Shown: piece by piece, positions 63,149 through 64,000 of the stretch
Numbering within the stretch: the first letter of the stretch is position 1
How the letters are laid out: the number at the start of each line of letters is the position of its first letter
Assembly (NCBI RefSeq): GCF_003052585.1
Contig: NZ_QASN01000007.1
Span: 1-64,000 of the forward strand
Length of the DNA stretch: 64,000 bases
Direction of reading: 5' to 3'
From: Pseudomonas mangrovi
GTDB taxonomy: Bacteria > Pseudomonadota > Gammaproteobacteria > Pseudomonadales > Pseudomonadaceae
Translations under genes and position numbers: made by a program
The notes under the pieces: model-generated
What the model was told of the DNA's origin: nothing
Database searches by the model: none
What the model saw: the letters and a program-made list of their open reading frames with translations, nothing else

Positions 63149-63897
63149 CAGAGCAGCCCCTCCAACCAGTCGCCAAGGCCGCGAAAGGCTTCCTGGAAGG
63201 TGCGATCAAGCTGCAACGGCGTCACCGAGACGTAGCCCTGCATCACCGCGTGGAAATCGGTACCCGGACCGCCGTCCTCGGCGTCGCCGGCGACCGAGAT
63301 CCAGTAGCCTTCCTTGCCGCGCGGATTGGCTACCTTGACCGGCGGCTTGGCGCGGCTGCGATGGCCGAGGCGGGTCATCTGGATGCCGCGAATATGATCC
63401 AGCGGCAGGTTGGGCACATTGATGCTGAGTACGGTGCGCGGCGGCAGCTCAAGCTCGGCATGCTTCTCTACCAGAAGCCGCGCGAAGTAGGCGGCCGTCG
63501 GCAGGTTGTCCGGCTGGCGCGACAACAGCGAGAAGGCAAAGGCCGGACGGCCGGTGAAGCGGCCTTCGATCGCGGCCGCAACAGTGCCGGAATAGAGGAC
63601 GTCGTCACCGAGGTTGGCGCCCAGATTGATCCCGGACACGACCAGGTCGGGCTTGTCCTCAAGCAGGCCGTTGAGGCCCAGATGGACGCAATCGGTCGGG
63701 CTGCCATTGAGGCCGATGAAGCCGTTGGGCATCACGACTGGATGCAGTGGGCGGTCCAGGGTCAGGGCGCTGCTGGCACCGCTCATGTCCTGGATGGGCG
63801 CGACCACATGGCACTCGGCATAGTCGGCCAGCGCGCCGTGGAGCGCAGCCAGACCCGGTGCATACACCCCGTCATCGTTGGCGATCAGAATCCGCAT
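63148..63897 (-). CDS. surE: 5'/3'-nucleotidase SurE
   Basis: A 249-residue survival protein and metal-dependent nucleotidase/exopolyphosphatase. The N-terminal [14 protein letters not shown] holds the paired aspartates (DD), with [22 protein letters not shown] (in part) as the family core. It overlaps truD by 13 bases upstream and pcm by one base, so the truD-surE-pcm genes are tightly coupled. Confidence 0.95.
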   Translation of the reverse strand: MRILIANDDGVYAPGLAALHGALADYAECHVVAPIQDMSGASSALTLDRPLHPVVMPNGFIGLNGSPTDCVHLGLNGLLEDKPDLVVSGINLGANLGDDVLYSGTVAAAIEGRFTGRPAFAFSLLSRQPDNLPTAAYFARLLVEKHAELELPPRTVLSINVPNLPLDHIRGIQMTRLGHRSRAKPPVKVANPRGKEGYWISVAGDAEDGGPGTDFHAVMQGYVSVTPLQLDRTFQEAFRGLGDWLEGLL

Positions 63898-64000
63898 GCT
63901 GTGTCCGTCTGTTCCGCCAGCTCGACCAGCTCACGCACCAACGCGGTGGCGAAGCAGCCCGAAGGCAGAACGAATTCAAGTTGGAGGATGTCAGGGGCGG
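63885..64000 (-). CDS. truD: tRNA pseudouridine synthase TruD, C-terminal end (partial)
   Basis: The last ~38 codons, reading [20 protein letters not shown] and ending ...TDTACGF with TGA at 63885-63887. TruD makes pseudouridine 13 in tRNA-Glu. The conserved [16 protein letters not shown] end is a TruD hallmark. The reading frame overlaps the surE start by 13 bases. The rest lies beyond the window. Confidence 0.88.
   Translation of the reverse strand, partial: APDILQLEFVLPSGCFATALVRELVELAEQTDTACGF

Noticed and set aside
1..64000. CRISPR array, prophage or rRNA operon
   Set aside because: No regularly spaced repeats, phage structural genes, integrases or rRNA sequences were seen.

Overview
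The window is a stretch of a Pseudomonas chromosome, or of a very close relative. Base composition is GC-rich throughout. The right-hand gene order (recX, recA, pncC, mutS, fdxA, the small RNA rsmZ, rpoS, nlpD, pcm, surE, truD) is the classic Pseudomonas arrangement. The alginate proteins, RhlG, ErdR, FinR/Fpr and the DUF3509 proteins are also Pseudomonas-type. The species cannot be fixed from sequence alone; a DUF368 gene between pcm and nlpD may help place it.

Left part (1-11.8 kb): the 3' end of algD is followed directly by algI, algJ and algA. The alginate polymerase, export, epimerase and lyase genes that normally separate algD from algI are missing here, and so is algF. Next come a small membrane protein, a short-chain dehydrogenase, a secreted protein, a DUF6279 lipoprotein, a PNPOx-like flavoprotein and a SWIM/SNF2 helicase. 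From 11.9 to 17.4 kb lies an iron-uptake operon (TonB-dependent receptor, DUF3649, PepSY, DUF3325) flanked by two DUF3509 paralogues. It is preceded on the map by an inverted-repeat intergenic element that recurs near 42.4 kb.

Signalling region (17.4-33.8 kb): psiE; yebG behind a textbook LexA box; a double-FHA protein, a Ser/Thr kinase and a PP2C phosphatase; a periplasmic binding protein; two large hybrid histidine kinases; a diguanylate cyclase; BrkB/YihY; small lipoproteins; a thioesterase; and an alpha/beta hydrolase whose stop codon lies in the target duplication of a 140-bp MITE.

Restriction-modification region (33.9-40.6 kb): a complete type I system (hsdM, hsdS, hsdR, transcribed leftward) with an AT-richer specificity gene, ending close to a tRNA-Thr(CGU) gene.

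Metabolic and housekeeping region (40.7-53.1 kb): rhlG, trmO, the divergent fpr/finR pair, erdR-dgkA, an EamA transporter, a DTW-domain tRNA modifier, a PA3611-like secreted protein, and a phosphoketolase divergent from a beta-CASP metallo-hydrolase and a LOG-family gene.

Stress and stationary-phase region (53.1-64 kb): recA with its LexA box, recX, pncC, mutS, fdxA, then the GacA-dependent small RNA RsmZ with an upstream GacA box, rpoS, nlpD, DUF368, pcm, surE and the 3' end of truD. The points most worth a second look are the contracted alginate locus, the kinase with repeats on the far side of the membrane, the MITE at a stop codon, and the mosaic hsdS beside a tRNA.
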